DNA from: an uncultured Sphingomonadales bacterium
Lineage (GTDB): Bacteria > Pseudomonadota > Alphaproteobacteria > Sphingomonadales > Sphingomonadaceae
NCBI GenBank assembly: GCA_903848655.1
Contig: CAINGT010000051.1
Location: forward strand, 1 to 36,401
Direction: 5' to 3'
Length of the DNA stretch: 36,401 nucleotides
Shown: positions 1-10,392 of the stretch, in pieces
Numbering within the stretch: the first letter of the stretch is position 1
Layout: each line of letters starts with the position of its first letter
Notes under the pieces: model-generated
What the model was told of the DNA's origin: nothing
The model's database searches: none
The model's input: the letters and a program-made list of their open reading frames with translations, nothing else
Translations under genes and position numbers: made by a program

Positions 1-8
1 CCCTGCGG

Positions 9-43
9 GCTGCCACCTCCCCCAAAGGGGGAGGAACTGGATG
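9..43. repeat. Palindromic intergenic repeat, left copy
   Basis: Positions 17-35 form a hairpin with an 8-bp stem (CCTCCCCC/GGGGGAGG) and an AAA loop. The 27 bases at 9-35 are the exact reverse complement of 36375-36401 at the other end of the window, and a weaker match (two mismatches in eight bases) continues to about 43. This looks like a dispersed REP-like palindrome; no coding function is seen. It may be where the sequence assembly broke. Confidence 0.8.
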
Positions 44-122
44 GCACTGCGCTCCTGACGTCTCACCCGGTTTCGGATTGGGTTCTGCCGCAGGTTGCGA
101 GCGAGGGGTGCAGAAGGCGGCA

Positions 123-692
123 ATGCAAATCTGGGTCGGTCTAGGCAATCCCGGCGCGCTCTATGCGCTTAACCGGCACAATGCCGGGTTCATGGCGGTG
201 GATACGCTGGCCGATGTCCATGACTTTGGCCCGACGCGCAAACAGTTTCAGGGCTGGGTGCGCGAAGGGCGGATTGGCGGCGCGCGTGTGCTGCTGCTCA
301 AACCCGCCACATTCATGAACGAAAGCGGCCGCTCGGTGGGAGAGACGCTGCGGTTCTATAAGCTCGCCAGCAATGCGCTGACCGTGTTTCATGACGAACT
401 CGATCTGCCCGCGCACAAAGTCCGCGTCAAGATCGGCGGCGGCACCGCCGGGCATAATGGTCTGCGATCGATCGAGCAGCATGGCGATGGCGATTTCCGC
501 CGCGTGCGGCTGGGGATTGGCCATCCGGGGCACAAAGACCGCGTGACCAGCCATGTGCTGGGCAATTATGCCAAAGCCGAAACCGATGATCTGGCTACGA
601 TGCTGGGCGCGGTGGCGCGCGCCGCGCCATGGCTGGCACAAGGCGATGACGTACGCTTTGTCAACGATGTGGCATTGATCCAGCAGGGCTGA
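123..692 (+). CDS. pth: Peptidyl-tRNA hydrolase
   Basis: This cytosolic enzyme cleaves the ester bond of peptidyl-tRNA released from stalled ribosomes and so recycles tRNA. Seen in the sequence: an N-terminal GLGNPG motif at residues 6-11, the RHNAGF box with the expected catalytic His19, the FHDELDL segment with the supporting Asp, and the GGGTAGHNGLRS loop with the substrate-binding Asn. The length, 189 residues, is normal for the family. An in-frame ATG at 78 would add 15 residues (GSAAGCERG...) that have no counterpart in the family, so the ATG at 123, just before QIWVGLGNPG, is chosen. It lies about 100 bases before ychF on the same strand, a common pairing. In many bacteria rplY precedes pth, but it would lie outside this window. 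Confidence 0.96.
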   Translation: MQIWVGLGNPGALYALNRHNAGFMAVDTLADVHDFGPTRKQFQGWVREGRIGGARVLLLKPATFMNESGRSVGETLRFYKLASNALTVFHDELDLPAHKVRVKIGGGTAGHNGLRSIEQHGDGDFRRVRLGIGHPGHKDRVTSHVLGNYAKAETDDLATMLGAVARAAPWLAQGDDVRFVNDVALIQQG

Positions 693-788
693 TCGCGCCC
701 TGCCCCCTTGACCTGATGGAAAAGCCATCCCATCGCGCCTCCACACCTGCCGGGCACCCCGGCGACCGATCAGGAAAGTGACTTTGCC

Positions 789-1889
789 ATGGGTTTTCGT
801 TGCGGCATCGTGGGCCTGCCCAATGTCGGCAAATCGACATTGTTCAACGCGTTGACCGAAACGCAAGCGGCGCAAGCGGCTAACTATCCGTTTTGCACCA
901 TCGAGCCCAATATCGGCAATGTCGGTGTGCCCGATCCCCGGCTTGACCGTTTGGCGGCGATTGCCGGCAGTCTGAAGATCATTCCGACGCAACTGGGCTT
1001 TGTCGATATTGCCGGGCTGGTGCGCGGCGCATCAAAGGGCGAAGGGCTGGGCAACCAGTTTCTCGGCAATATCCGCGAAGTCGATGCCATCGTGCATGTG
1101 CTGCGCTGCTTTGAAAACGACGACATTCAGCATGTCGATAACCGCGTCGATCCGGTGTCGGATGCCGAAACGGTCGAAACCGAACTGATGCTAGCCGATC
1201 TCGACAGTCTGGAAAAGCGCGTTCCCGCCGCGCAGAAAAAGGCCAATGGCGGCGACAAGGACGCGCGCATCATGGCATCAGTGCTGGGCCAGGCGCTCGA
1301 TCTGTTGCGCGCGGGCAAGCCCGCGCGGCTGACCCAGCCCAAAGACGAAGAAGAACAGCGCGTATTTGCGCAGGCGCAATTGCTGACCGCCAAGCCGGTG
1401 CTCTATGTCTGCAATGTCGATGAAGACAGCGCCGCCACGGGCAATGCCTTTTCCGCGCAAGTGTTCGCCAAAGCGCGCGCCGAAGGGGCCGAAGCGGTGA
1501 TCGTGTCGGCGGCCATCGAATCCGATCTGGTCGGCATGGACGGCGATGAACGGCTGGCGTTTCTCGAAGAGCTGGGCTTGCACGAAACCGGGCTGAACCG
1601 CGTGATCCGCGCGGGCTATGGGCTGCTCCACCTGATTACCTTTTTTACCGTCGGGCCAAAGGAAACGCGCGCCTGGACGGTGCACGAAGGCGCGCGCGCG
1701 CCACAGGCCGCAGGCGAAATCCATTCCGATTTCGAACGGGGCTTTATCCGCGCCGAAACAATCGGCTATGACGACTATATCGCGCTTGGCGGCGAAAGCG
1801 GCGCGCGTGATGCGGGCAAGCTCCGGCAAGAAGGCAAAGATTACGTGGTCAAGGATGGCGATGTGCTCAACTTCCGCTTCAACGTGTGA
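789..1889 (+). CDS. ychF: Redox-regulated ATPase YchF (Obg-family P-loop protein)
   Basis: YchF/OLA1 belongs to the Obg-related GTPase group but prefers ATP. It binds ribosomes and is linked to translation control and the oxidative-stress response. Visible features are the P-loop GLPNVGKST at residues 9-17, a DIAG switch II segment, and the G4 position reading NVDE (209-212) instead of NKxD, which is the family's known signature for lost guanine specificity. The C-terminal TGS domain follows, ending in [13 protein letters not shown]. The 366 residues match full-length family members. The ATG at 789 is followed directly by the family start [11 protein letters not shown]. The downstream MaoC-like gene begins 6 bases after the stop, so the two are probably co-transcribed. 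Confidence 0.96.
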   Translation: MGFRCGIVGLPNVGKSTLFNALTETQAAQAANYPFCTIEPNIGNVGVPDPRLDRLAAIAGSLKIIPTQLGFVDIAGLVRGASKGEGLGNQFLGNIREVDAIVHVLRCFENDDIQHVDNRVDPVSDAETVETELMLADLDSLEKRVPAAQKKANGGDKDARIMASVLGQALDLLRAGKPARLTQPKDEEEQRVFAQAQLLTAKPVLYVCNVDEDSAATGNAFSAQVFAKARAEGAEAVIVSAAIESDLVGMDGDERLAFLEELGLHETGLNRVIRAGYGLLHLITFFTVGPKETRAWTVHEGARAPQAAGEIHSDFERGFIRAETIGYDDYIALGGESGARDAGKLRQEGKDYVVKDGDVLNFRFNV

Positions 1890-1895
1890 TGCGCC

Positions 1896-2354
1896 ATGCA
1901 GTTCTATGAAGATCTGGTCGTGGGCGACAGCGAACGCTTTGGCGCCTATCCCGTCACTCGCGAAGAGGTGATCGCCTTCGCCGCGCGCTATGATCCGCAG
2001 CCGTTTCATCTGGACGACGAGGCCGCCGCGCAAACGCATTTCGGGCGGTTATCGGCAAGCGGCTGGCATACTTGCGCGATGACAATGGCGCTGCTGGTCG
2101 AACGCCACCAGCGCGTCGGCCATCAGGGGCTGGGTTCGCCGGGGGTGGATGATCTGCGCTGGCTGCGCCCGGTCTATCCCGGCGACACGCTCAGCGTCGA
2201 AATCGAAGTGCTGTCCAAACGCCGCAGCCAGACCAAGCCTGATCGCGGGCTGTTTCAAACCGCCACGCGGGTTTACAATCAGGACAATGTGCTGGTCCTG
2301 ACCATGACCAGCCACGCGATGGTGCGCACCCGCGATCCCGGCGGCAAGGACTGA
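1896..2354 (+). CDS. MaoC-like (R)-specific hydratase/dehydratase
   Basis: This is a single hot-dog-fold MaoC-type protein of 152 residues. Members typically hydrate enoyl-CoA or related thioesters in the cytoplasm. The segment YDPQPFHLDDEAA places Asp33 and His38 in the usual hydratase-site arrangement, followed by SGWHTCAMTMALL, which corresponds to the helix after the active site, and a central GVDDLRWLRPVYPGD segment typical of the family. The exact substrate cannot be read from sequence. The start codon lies 6 bases after the ychF stop. The gene converges on mutL with only 22 bases between them, and no terminator is evident in that space. Confidence 0.88.
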   Translation: MQFYEDLVVGDSERFGAYPVTREEVIAFAARYDPQPFHLDDEAAAQTHFGRLSASGWHTCAMTMALLVERHQRVGHQGLGSPGVDDLRWLRPVYPGDTLSVEIEVLSKRRSQTKPDRGLFQTATRVYNQDNVLVLTMTSHAMVRTRDPGGKD

Positions 2355-2376
2355 CCGGTAAAATCACCAGAGCGAG

Positions 2377-4197
2377 TCAGGTCCGCCCGAACAGCTTTGC
2401 GATATCGCCGTGCGCCAGCTTGATCCATGTCGGGCGACCATGGTTGCACTGGCCTGATCGCGGGGTGACCTCCATTTCGCGCAGCAGCGCGTTCATTTCC
2501 GCCACTGACAGCACGCGCCCGGCGCGGACCGAGCCGTGGCAGGCCATTGTCGCCAGCACCAGATCGATCCGTTCACCCACCAGCAGGCTGGCCCCGTGGC
2601 GCGCCAGATCATCGGCAACATCGCGCACCAAGGCTTGCGGATCGCCTTTGGCCAACGCGGCGGGCACTGCGCGCACCAGCACCGCCGCCGGGCCAAACCG
2701 TTCGAGCACCAGCCCGAACCGCGCAAGATCGGCGCTGGCTTCCTCAAGCCGATCAGCTTCCGGCTCATCCAGTTCGACCACTTCGGGCAGGAGCAGCGCT
2801 TGCGCCGGGGCATCCCCCTGCCCCGCCCCGCTGGCGCGCAAGGCTTCGAGCACCAGCCGTTCGTGCGCGGCGTGCTGATCGACGATGACCAGCCCGTCAT
2901 CGGCTTCGGCCACGATATACGTCCGCGCGACTTGCCCGCGCGCCACGCCCAAGGGATGCGCGGTGCCATCGGGCACCGGGGTGGTCGCGGGTTCGGCGCG
3001 CGCCGCCAGCGGGGCCATGACCGCCGCTTCATAGCCGCGCCACGCCGCGCCCGCTTCGCCCAAGCGCGGGGCGGCATGGGCAAACAGGCTGACCGGGCGC
3101 GGCAGCACGGGCGCATCGGGGCCAACGGGTTCAGCCTGCCACGCCGCCATGCCCAGCCGGTCGGGCGCTTGCGCGCTGCGCTGATCGCCGCTGGTCAGCG
3201 CATGGCGCAGCCCGGTGACGATCAGCCCGCGCACCAGCGCGGTATCGCGGAACCGCACTTCGGTCTTGGCCGGGTGCACATTGACATCGACCGCTTCGGC
3301 CGGCAGCGACAGAAACAGCGCCAAGACCGCATGACGGTCGCGCGCCAGCATATCGGCATAAGCGCCGCGCACCGCCCCGATCAGCAAGCGGTCTTTGACC
3401 GGGCGGCCATTGACGAACAGATACTGGTGATCGGCCACCCCCCGGTTATAGGTTGGCAATCCGGCCACGCCGACGAGATGATAATCGCCGCGCGCCAGAT
3501 CGACCGCCACCGCGTTTTCGGGCAGATCGCGCGCCACCAGTTGCGCCACCCGCACATCGAGCCGGTCTCCCGGCTGAACATGGAGCGCGCGGCGGCCATC
3601 GTGATCGAGCGAAAAGCCGATATCGGGCCGCGCCATCGCCAGCCGCCGCACGACATCGAGCGCGGCGGCCCATTCGCTGCGCGCCGACCGCAGGAATTTG
3701 CGCCGTGCCGGGACTTGGCCAAACAAGTGTTCGACCCGCACGCGCGTTCCGGGGGGCAGCGCCGCCGGGCCATCGGCGATCAACACGCCGTGATCGACCA
3801 CCCGCCGCCACGCTTCGCCGCCTGCGCGCGCGCGGCTTTCAATCGTCACCCGCGCGACCGAGGCAATCGAGGGCAGCGCTTCGCCGCGAAACCCCAAAGT
3901 CACCACACGGTCGAGCGCATGGTCGCTGCCGATCAGGCTTTCGGGCAGTTTTGACGTGGCATGGCGTTCAAGCGCGAGCGCAATCTCGTCCGCCGTCATG
4001 CCGCAGCCATCGTCGGTCACTTCGATCAGCGTCAGCCCGCCTTCGCCCAGCCGCACGGTAATCTGCCCGGCCCCGGCATCGATGGCGTTTTCTATCAATT
4101 CCTTCAACGCGCTGGCCGGACGCTCGACCACTTCACCCGCCGCGATGCGGTTGACAAGCGCTTCGGGCAAGCGGCGGATATGGCGAAGTTCGGGCAC
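2377..4197 (-). CDS. mutL: DNA mismatch repair protein MutL (endonuclease-type)
   Basis: MutL couples MutS mismatch recognition to strand removal. The N-terminal GHKL ATPase is clear: NRIAAGEVVERP and ELIENAIDAG carry the catalytic Glu and the Mg-binding Asn, then DDGCGM, then GFRGEAL. A variable linker (about residues 330-410) precedes the C-terminal dimerisation domain. That domain has D440-QHA-xx-E446-xxxx-E451, fitting the nicking-endonuclease motif DQHA(x)2E(x)4E, plus ACHGSVRA and C584-NHGRP. This MutL should therefore nick DNA itself, as expected in bacteria that lack MutH. The 606-residue length is typical. The start codon is GTG at 4197 with a G-rich stretch upstream. It is divergent from mreB. 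Confidence 0.96.
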   Translation of the reverse strand: MPELRHIRRLPEALVNRIAAGEVVERPASALKELIENAIDAGAGQITVRLGEGGLTLIEVTDDGCGMTADEIALALERHATSKLPESLIGSDHALDRVVTLGFRGEALPSIASVARVTIESRARAGGEAWRRVVDHGVLIADGPAALPPGTRVRVEHLFGQVPARRKFLRSARSEWAAALDVVRRLAMARPDIGFSLDHDGRRALHVQPGDRLDVRVAQLVARDLPENAVAVDLARGDYHLVGVAGLPTYNRGVADHQYLFVNGRPVKDRLLIGAVRGAYADMLARDRHAVLALFLSLPAEAVDVNVHPAKTEVRFRDTALVRGLIVTGLRHALTSGDQRSAQAPDRLGMAAWQAEPVGPDAPVLPRPVSLFAHAAPRLGEAGAAWRGYEAAVMAPLAARAEPATTPVPDGTAHPLGVARGQVARTYIVAEADDGLVIVDQHAAHERLVLEALRASGAGQGDAPAQALLLPEVVELDEPEADRLEEASADLARFGLVLERFGPAAVLVRAVPAALAKGDPQALVRDVADDLARHGASLLVGERIDLVLATMACHGSVRAGRVLSVAEMNALLREMEVTPRSGQCNHGRPTWIKLAHGDIAKLFGRT

Positions 4198-5656
<1,459 letters not shown>

Positions 5657-5675
5657 TCGCGGCGCGGACAAGCCG

Positions 5676-5696
5676 GTCGCGCCGCGCTGGCGCGAC
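5676..5696 (+). other. GC-rich hairpin between mreB and mreC
   Basis: GTCGCGCC and GGCGCGAC form a perfect 8-bp stem around a 5-base loop, within the 65-base mreB-mreC spacer. No T-run follows, so it is not a standard intrinsic terminator. It could stabilise the mreB 3' end or lower read-through, letting MreB be made in excess over MreC and MreD. That role is inference. Confidence 0.5.
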
Positions 5697-5721
5697 GGGC
5701 ACGGTAAAGGACACTTGACGT

Positions 5722-6627
5722 ATGGCGCGGTCGCGAGATTTGCGCCCGGGCTATTCACGCAGGGCGCAATACGGCATTTTTACCGGCTATGTGATCACCG
5801 TCGCCGGGCTGGTGGCCGGGCTGGTGGCGCTGGGCGTGTCGTTTTACAACCCCGGCGCGTTTGCGTGGTTGCGCGGCCCGGCGAGCGAAGTTGCGGCCCC
5901 GGTGGGCGAAGCCTCTGCCGCGACGCGCCGGTCAGGCGCGGGGTTGATCGCCGCGATCAACGCGTGGTTCGAAGCGGGCCACCAAAATCTGGCAATGGCG
6001 CGCGAAATCGCCGCCGCGCGCGCCGCATCAGCCAGCGCGCGCGCCACGGCTGATGAAAACCGGCGGTTGAAGGCCTTGCTCGGGATTATCGATCCGGCTG
6101 CGCCGCCCATCGCGACCGCGCGGCTGATCGGATCGACCGCCGCCAGCGCGCGCCGGTATGCGGTGATCGACGCGGGAACCGCGCGCGGGGTCCACGAAGG
6201 CCAGCCGGTGCGCGGGGCCGCCGGACTGATCGGCCGGGTGGTCGAAGCCGGGCGCAATACTGCGCGCGTGTTGCTGGTGAGCGATGCCGCCAATGTCGTG
6301 CCGGTGCGCCGTGCGAGCGATGGCCTGCCCGGCTTTGTCCAAGGCACCGCCAATGGCAGGATTGCGATCCGGCTGCTGACGATGGGCAACAACCCGCTGC
6401 ACCCCGGCGATGTGTTCACCACGTCGGGTTCGGGCGGAATCTATCCTCCCGGAATCCCGGTGGCGGTCGTCAGCGCGCCGCGCCGCGATGGGGCAGAGGG
6501 GCAATTGGCGGCCGATCCCGCTGCCAGCGATTATGTCATCGTGCTGCCGGTCTATCAGGCCGCAGCGGTCGAAGCGATGGCCGCGAGTGTCAAAGCCGGT
6601 GGGCCGCCGATCAAGGACGACAACTGA
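5722..6627 (+). CDS. mreC: Rod shape-determining protein MreC
   Basis: MreC is a bitopic inner-membrane protein whose periplasmic part activates PBP2 in the elongasome. The 301-residue product begins with a short basic cytoplasmic segment, then one membrane helix (about residues 20-45, GYVITVAGLVAGLVALGVSF). An Ala/Arg/Glu-rich coiled coil follows around 85-115, then the beta-rich MreC core with IDAGTARGVHEGQPV, GLIGRVVEAG and TSGSGGIYPPGIPV, all typical of the family. It lies between mreB and mreD and ends 4 bases before the likely GTG of mreD, indicating co-transcription. Confidence 0.95.
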   Translation: MARSRDLRPGYSRRAQYGIFTGYVITVAGLVAGLVALGVSFYNPGAFAWLRGPASEVAAPVGEASAATRRSGAGLIAAINAWFEAGHQNLAMAREIAAARAASASARATADENRRLKALLGIIDPAAPPIATARLIGSTAASARRYAVIDAGTARGVHEGQPVRGAAGLIGRVVEAGRNTARVLLVSDAANVVPVRRASDGLPGFVQGTANGRIAIRLLTMGNNPLHPGDVFTTSGSGGIYPPGIPVAVVSAPRRDGAEGQLAADPAASDYVIVLPVYQAAAVEAMAASVKAGGPPIKDDN

Positions 6628-6631
6628 CGCC

Positions 6632-7189
6632 GTGGTGCCCGCCCCGCGCCTTGCCAGTGGTACCGACGCCGCGCGGCGCCGCCCGATCAACCGCGCGCCG
6701 CTGCCGTGGCTGGCGGCAGGATTGCCGTGGGTGTCGATCATGGTGCTGTCGCTGGTACCATTTTCGCCGGTGATCGCTTCAGCCCCGGTGATGCCGCCGC
6801 TGGGGTTGATGGCGCTGCTCGGCTGGCGCATGTTGCGCCCCAGCTTTCTGCCGGTCTGGGCCGGATTGCCGCTGGGGGCGTGGGATGATCTGTTCAGCGG
6901 GCAGCCATTCGGTTCGGGCATCGTGCTGTGGTCAGTGGCAATGCTGGCGATGGAAGTGATCGACGAACGCTTTTTGTGGCGCGGGTTCGTGCAGGACTGG
7001 CTGGCCGCCATCGCCTTGCTAAGCACGTATCTCGTGCTGGCGGCGGGCATCGCCGGGCTGGCGGCGGGCTATCCCCTGCCCCTGACCATCGGGCCGCAAT
7101 GGCTGGTGACCATCGCGCTGTTCCCGCTGGTCAATCGCGGCGTGGCGCTGCTGGATCGCGTGCGGCTGCTGCCGCTGCGCAAGCTGTAA
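6632..7189 (+). CDS. mreD: Rod shape-determining protein MreD
   Basis: MreD is a small polytopic inner-membrane subunit of the elongasome. The 185-residue product is strongly hydrophobic with about five membrane segments (for example around MVLSLVPFSPVIASAP, LMALLGWRML and LLSTYLVLAAGIAGLAAG). It also has the MreD-like stretch LPLGAWDDLFSGQPFGSGIVLW. There is no ATG at the beginning. Two adjacent GTG codons at 6632 and 6635 are the most plausible starts because they follow the mreC stop by a few bases. The open frame extends further upstream, but only inside mreC. mrdA starts 3 bases after the stop. Confidence 0.9.
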   Translation: MVPAPRLASGTDAARRRPINRAPLPWLAAGLPWVSIMVLSLVPFSPVIASAPVMPPLGLMALLGWRMLRPSFLPVWAGLPLGAWDDLFSGQPFGSGIVLWSVAMLAMEVIDERFLWRGFVQDWLAAIALLSTYLVLAAGIAGLAAGYPLPLTIGPQWLVTIALFPLVNRGVALLDRVRLLPLRKL

Positions 7190-7192
7190 CCC

Positions 7193-9265
7193 GTGGCGAA
7201 ACAGCCCCGGCTGCCGATGACCGCGTCGCGGCTGACGCAGTCGTTTCAGCGCCGCACGTTTTTGCTCGGCGCGGTGCAAGGCGGGGTCGGGCTGCTGCTG
7301 GCGGGGCGGCTGGGCTATCTGGCGGTGGCGCAAAACGCCAAATACCGCGCTGCGTCAGAAAGCAACCGAGTCAATCTGTCGCTGATCCCACCCCGGCGCG
7401 GCTGGGTGCTTGATCGTGACGGGGTGGCGCTGGCCGCCAACCGCGCCGATTTTCGCGTCGATCTCATCCCCGACCGGCTGGTTGATCGCGATGCCACACT
7501 TGCCAGTTTGCAAACATTGCTGGCGCTGTCGGCCGACCACGTAGCCGATATCCGCGACAAGATCGACCAGTCGCGCGGGTTTCAACCGGTCGAAGTCGCC
7601 AGCAAGCTCGATTGGGATACGTTTGCCGCGATCAGCGTGCGCCTGCCCGAATTGCCCGGTGTGATCCCGCAGCGCGGTTTTTCGCGCTATTACCCGGCGG
7701 GCGCGGCGGTGGGCCATCTGATCGGCTATGTCGGCCCGGCATCGGCGGATGACTATGTGCGCGAACACAATCCGCTGCTGATTACGCCGGGGTTCAAGAT
7801 CGGCAAAGACGGGCTGGAAAAAGCCTTTGAAGTGCACTTGCGCGGGGTGCCGGGCGCGCGGCGGATTGAGGCAACCGCCGGCGGGCGCGTGGTGCGCGAA
7901 CTGGGCACGCGCGAAGATGTGCCGGGCCAGCCGATGCAATTGACCATCCATGCCGGGTTGCAGGACTATGCCGCGCGGCGGATCGGGCTGGAAAGCGGAT
8001 CGGTGGTGGTGATGGACTGCCAGACCGGCGACGTGCTCGCGATGGTGTCGATGCCCTGCTATGATCCCAACGCCTTTTCCGACGGGATCGGCCGGATCGA
8101 ATGGAAAATGCTGTCCGAAGACGACCATGTTCCCTTGCGCAACAAAGTGCTGCGCGGACTGTACCCGCCGGGATCGACGGTCAAGCCGATGGTGGCGCTG
8201 GCATTCCTTGAAGCCGGGCTCGACCCCAAAGCAGCGGTCACGTGTGCCGGGGGCTTGCGCGTCGGCAACCGCGTGTTCCATTGTTGGAACCATCATGGCC
8301 ACGGCACGACCGACATGATGAAGGGCATCTATCAGTCGTGCGATGTCTATTTCTACCACTTTGCGCAACAAATCGGCATGGACACGATTGCCGCGATGAT
8401 GCGCCGCATGGGGCTGGGCGGGCAATTCCCCCTGCCCTATCCCGGCCAGTCGTATGGCACCGTGCCCGATCCGGCGTGGAAACAGCGCAAATATCACAAG
8501 CCGTGGGCGGTCTATGACACGGTCAACGCCACGATTGGCCAAGGCTATATGCTGGTCAATCCGCTGCAACAGGCGGTCTATGCCGCGCGGCTGGCATCGG
8601 GCCTCAACCACATGCCCCGGCTGGTGCTCGACCGCCACGCCGCGCCGCCGCCAAGCATGGGGTTCAAACAGGATCATCTCGATCTGGTTCATGCCGCGAT
8701 GAACGAAGTGGTCAATGGGCGCGGCACTGCGGGCAAGGCGCGGCTGCCCATTCCCGGCGTGCAGATGGCGGGCAAGACCGGCACGGCGCAAGTCGTCGGG
8801 CTGAACATGGGCAATGGCAAAAGCGGCGAATGGAAACGCCGCGACCACGGCCATTTCATCGCCTTTGCCCCGTTTGATAAGCCACGCTATGCGTGTGCGG
8901 TGGTGATCGAGCACGGCGGCGGATCGGGCGCGGCCTATCCGGTGGCGCGCGATGTGATGACGTATCTGTTCGATCAGGGCAAAGCCTTGGCCGTGCTCGA
9001 TGATTATGAACGCCAGTGGGGTGGCAATCTGCAACAGCGCATGGCCGCCAAATATGCGACATATGCCGCGCGGTTCGGGGCCAGCGCGCCGCCCCCACCG
9101 CGCGAGGCGGCAGAACCCGCCGGGACCGCGACCGACGAACCGGGCGCGGAACCCGCCAGCCCCGAAACCGCCGCCGCCAGCCCCGCGCCCGAGCCAGAGG
9201 CGCAGCCTTTACCGACCACCGCGCCTGAACCTGCGGCCACCCCCAGCGCGGTGCCCGCACCATGA
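7193..9265 (+). CDS. mrdA: Penicillin-binding protein 2 (elongasome transpeptidase)
   Basis: PBP2 cross-links new peptidoglycan during elongation together with the glycosyltransferase RodA. A short N-terminal membrane anchor (about residues 22-45) is followed by the PBP dimerisation domain, including IPPRRGWVLDRDG, and the transpeptidase domain. All three penicillin-binding motifs are present: S328-TVK331 (the acylated Ser), S382-C-D384 and K528-TGT. The start is GTG at 7193, three bases after the mreD stop. At 690 residues it is longer than many PBP2s because of a Pro/Ala/Glu-rich, probably disordered tail from about residue 630. It overlaps rodA by 4 bases (ATGA), suggesting translational coupling. 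Confidence 0.96.
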   Translation: MAKQPRLPMTASRLTQSFQRRTFLLGAVQGGVGLLLAGRLGYLAVAQNAKYRAASESNRVNLSLIPPRRGWVLDRDGVALAANRADFRVDLIPDRLVDRDATLASLQTLLALSADHVADIRDKIDQSRGFQPVEVASKLDWDTFAAISVRLPELPGVIPQRGFSRYYPAGAAVGHLIGYVGPASADDYVREHNPLLITPGFKIGKDGLEKAFEVHLRGVPGARRIEATAGGRVVRELGTREDVPGQPMQLTIHAGLQDYAARRIGLESGSVVVMDCQTGDVLAMVSMPCYDPNAFSDGIGRIEWKMLSEDDHVPLRNKVLRGLYPPGSTVKPMVALAFLEAGLDPKAAVTCAGGLRVGNRVFHCWNHHGHGTTDMMKGIYQSCDVYFYHFAQQIGMDTIAAMMRRMGLGGQFPLPYPGQSYGTVPDPAWKQRKYHKPWAVYDTVNATIGQGYMLVNPLQQAVYAARLASGLNHMPRLVLDRHAAPPPSMGFKQDHLDLVHAAMNEVVNGRGTAGKARLPIPGVQMAGKTGTAQVVGLNMGNGKSGEWKRRDHGHFIAFAPFDKPRYACAVVIEHGGGSGAAYPVARDVMTYLFDQGKALAVLDDYERQWGGNLQQRMAAKYATYAARFGASAPPPPREAAEPAGTATDEPGAEPASPETAAASPAPEPEAQPLPTTAPEPAATPSAVPAP

Positions 9266-10380
9266 TGCCGCGTCTGTTCGTGCCGCAAGCATTGGCGCGT
9301 CAGCCGTGGCAGGTGATTGTGCCGCTGACGCTGCTGACGCTGTTTGGCGGCACTGTGCTCTATTCGGCCGCGGGCGGGCGGTTGCAGCCGTGGGCCGCGC
9401 TCCATGTCATCCGCTTTTTCGGGTTTCTGGTCATGGCCATGCTGCTGGCGCGGGTGCCGCAACCATGGTTCAAACGCGCCGCGCTGCCCGGCTATGGCTT
9501 GCTCTGCGGGTTGCTCGTGCTGGTCGAACTGATCGGGCGGATCGGCGGGGGCAGCCAGCGCTGGCTGAACCTCGGGTTCATGACGCTGCAACCCTCTGAA
9601 TTGATGAAACCGGCCATCGTGCTGGTGCTGGCGTGGTTTTACGCGATGCTGCCGCTCAACGAATTGCGCGGCGCGCGTGCCATCGTGCCGCCGCTGGTGC
9701 TGCTGGCGATCCCGGCGGCGCTCGTCATGCTGCAACCCGATCTCGGCACCGCGCTCGCGATCAGCTTTGGCGCGCTGGTCATGATGTTTCTGGCGGGCCT
9801 GCCGCTGTGGCTGTTCATCGGCGGCGGCGCGGCGGCGGCGATTGCCGCGCCGGTGATGTTCTTTTTCGTGCTCCACGATTATCAGCGCAAACGCGTGCTG
9901 GTGTTCCTCGATCCCGAAAGCGATCCGCTGGGATCGGGCTATCACATCACCCAGTCCAAGATCGCAATCGGTTCGGGCGGGATCTTGGGCAAAGGGTTTG
10001 GCAACGGATCGCAAAGCCATCTCGACTATCTGCCCGAGGCGCATACCGATTTCGTGTTCGCCACGATGGCCGAAGAATGGGGGATGCTGGGCGGGCTGTT
10101 CGTGCTGACGGTGTTTGCCATCGTGCTCGGCTGGGGGCTGAAAGTCGCGTTGCGCGCGCCCGATCGCTTTTCGCGCCTGCTGGCCGCCGGCATGGTCACC
10201 ACGATATTTTTCTATGTCTGCATCAATATGATGATGGTGATGGGCCTTGCCCCGGTGGTCGGCATCCCGCTGCCGTTCCTTAGCCATGGTGGATCATCGA
10301 TGATGACGAACATGATCTGCATCGGCACGATCATGGCGGTTGACCGCTGGGCGCGGCTGCGGCCCCCGGGGTTGCGGTGA
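9262..10380 (+). CDS. rodA: SEDS peptidoglycan glycosyltransferase RodA
   Basis: RodA polymerises glycan strands from lipid II at the inner membrane as partner of PBP2. The 372-residue product has about ten hydrophobic segments and conserved SEDS stretches: GGGSQRWLNLGFMTLQPSE, ALVMLQPDLGTAL, GSGGILGKGFGNGSQS, LPEAHTDFVFATMAEEWG and GIPLPFLSHGGSSM. The WLN...QPSE and EAHTDFIF-type motifs are the best markers of the family. Its ATG lies inside the last codons of mrdA (4-base overlap). It ends the elongasome operon and converges on the MBOAT gene with a 12-base gap. Confidence 0.96.
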   Translation: MMPRLFVPQALARQPWQVIVPLTLLTLFGGTVLYSAAGGRLQPWAALHVIRFFGFLVMAMLLARVPQPWFKRAALPGYGLLCGLLVLVELIGRIGGGSQRWLNLGFMTLQPSELMKPAIVLVLAWFYAMLPLNELRGARAIVPPLVLLAIPAALVMLQPDLGTALAISFGALVMMFLAGLPLWLFIGGGAAAAIAAPVMFFFVLHDYQRKRVLVFLDPESDPLGSGYHITQSKIAIGSGGILGKGFGNGSQSHLDYLPEAHTDFVFATMAEEWGMLGGLFVLTVFAIVLGWGLKVALRAPDRFSRLLAAGMVTTIFFYVCINMMMVMGLAPVVGIPLPFLSHGGSSMMTNMICIGTIMAVDRWARLRPPGLR

Positions 10381-10392
10381 AGCAGGTCGCGG

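Noticed and set aside
693..788. Promoter with TTGACC upstream of ychF
   Set aside because: A good -35 hexamer is present, but no acceptable -10 lies 16-18 bases downstream.
2536..3954. Long open frames opposite mutL and opposite other genes (for example 7355-9034, 18453-21323 and 32383-35880)
   Set aside because: They are antisense shadows produced by high G+C codon use. The opposite strands encode clear conserved families.
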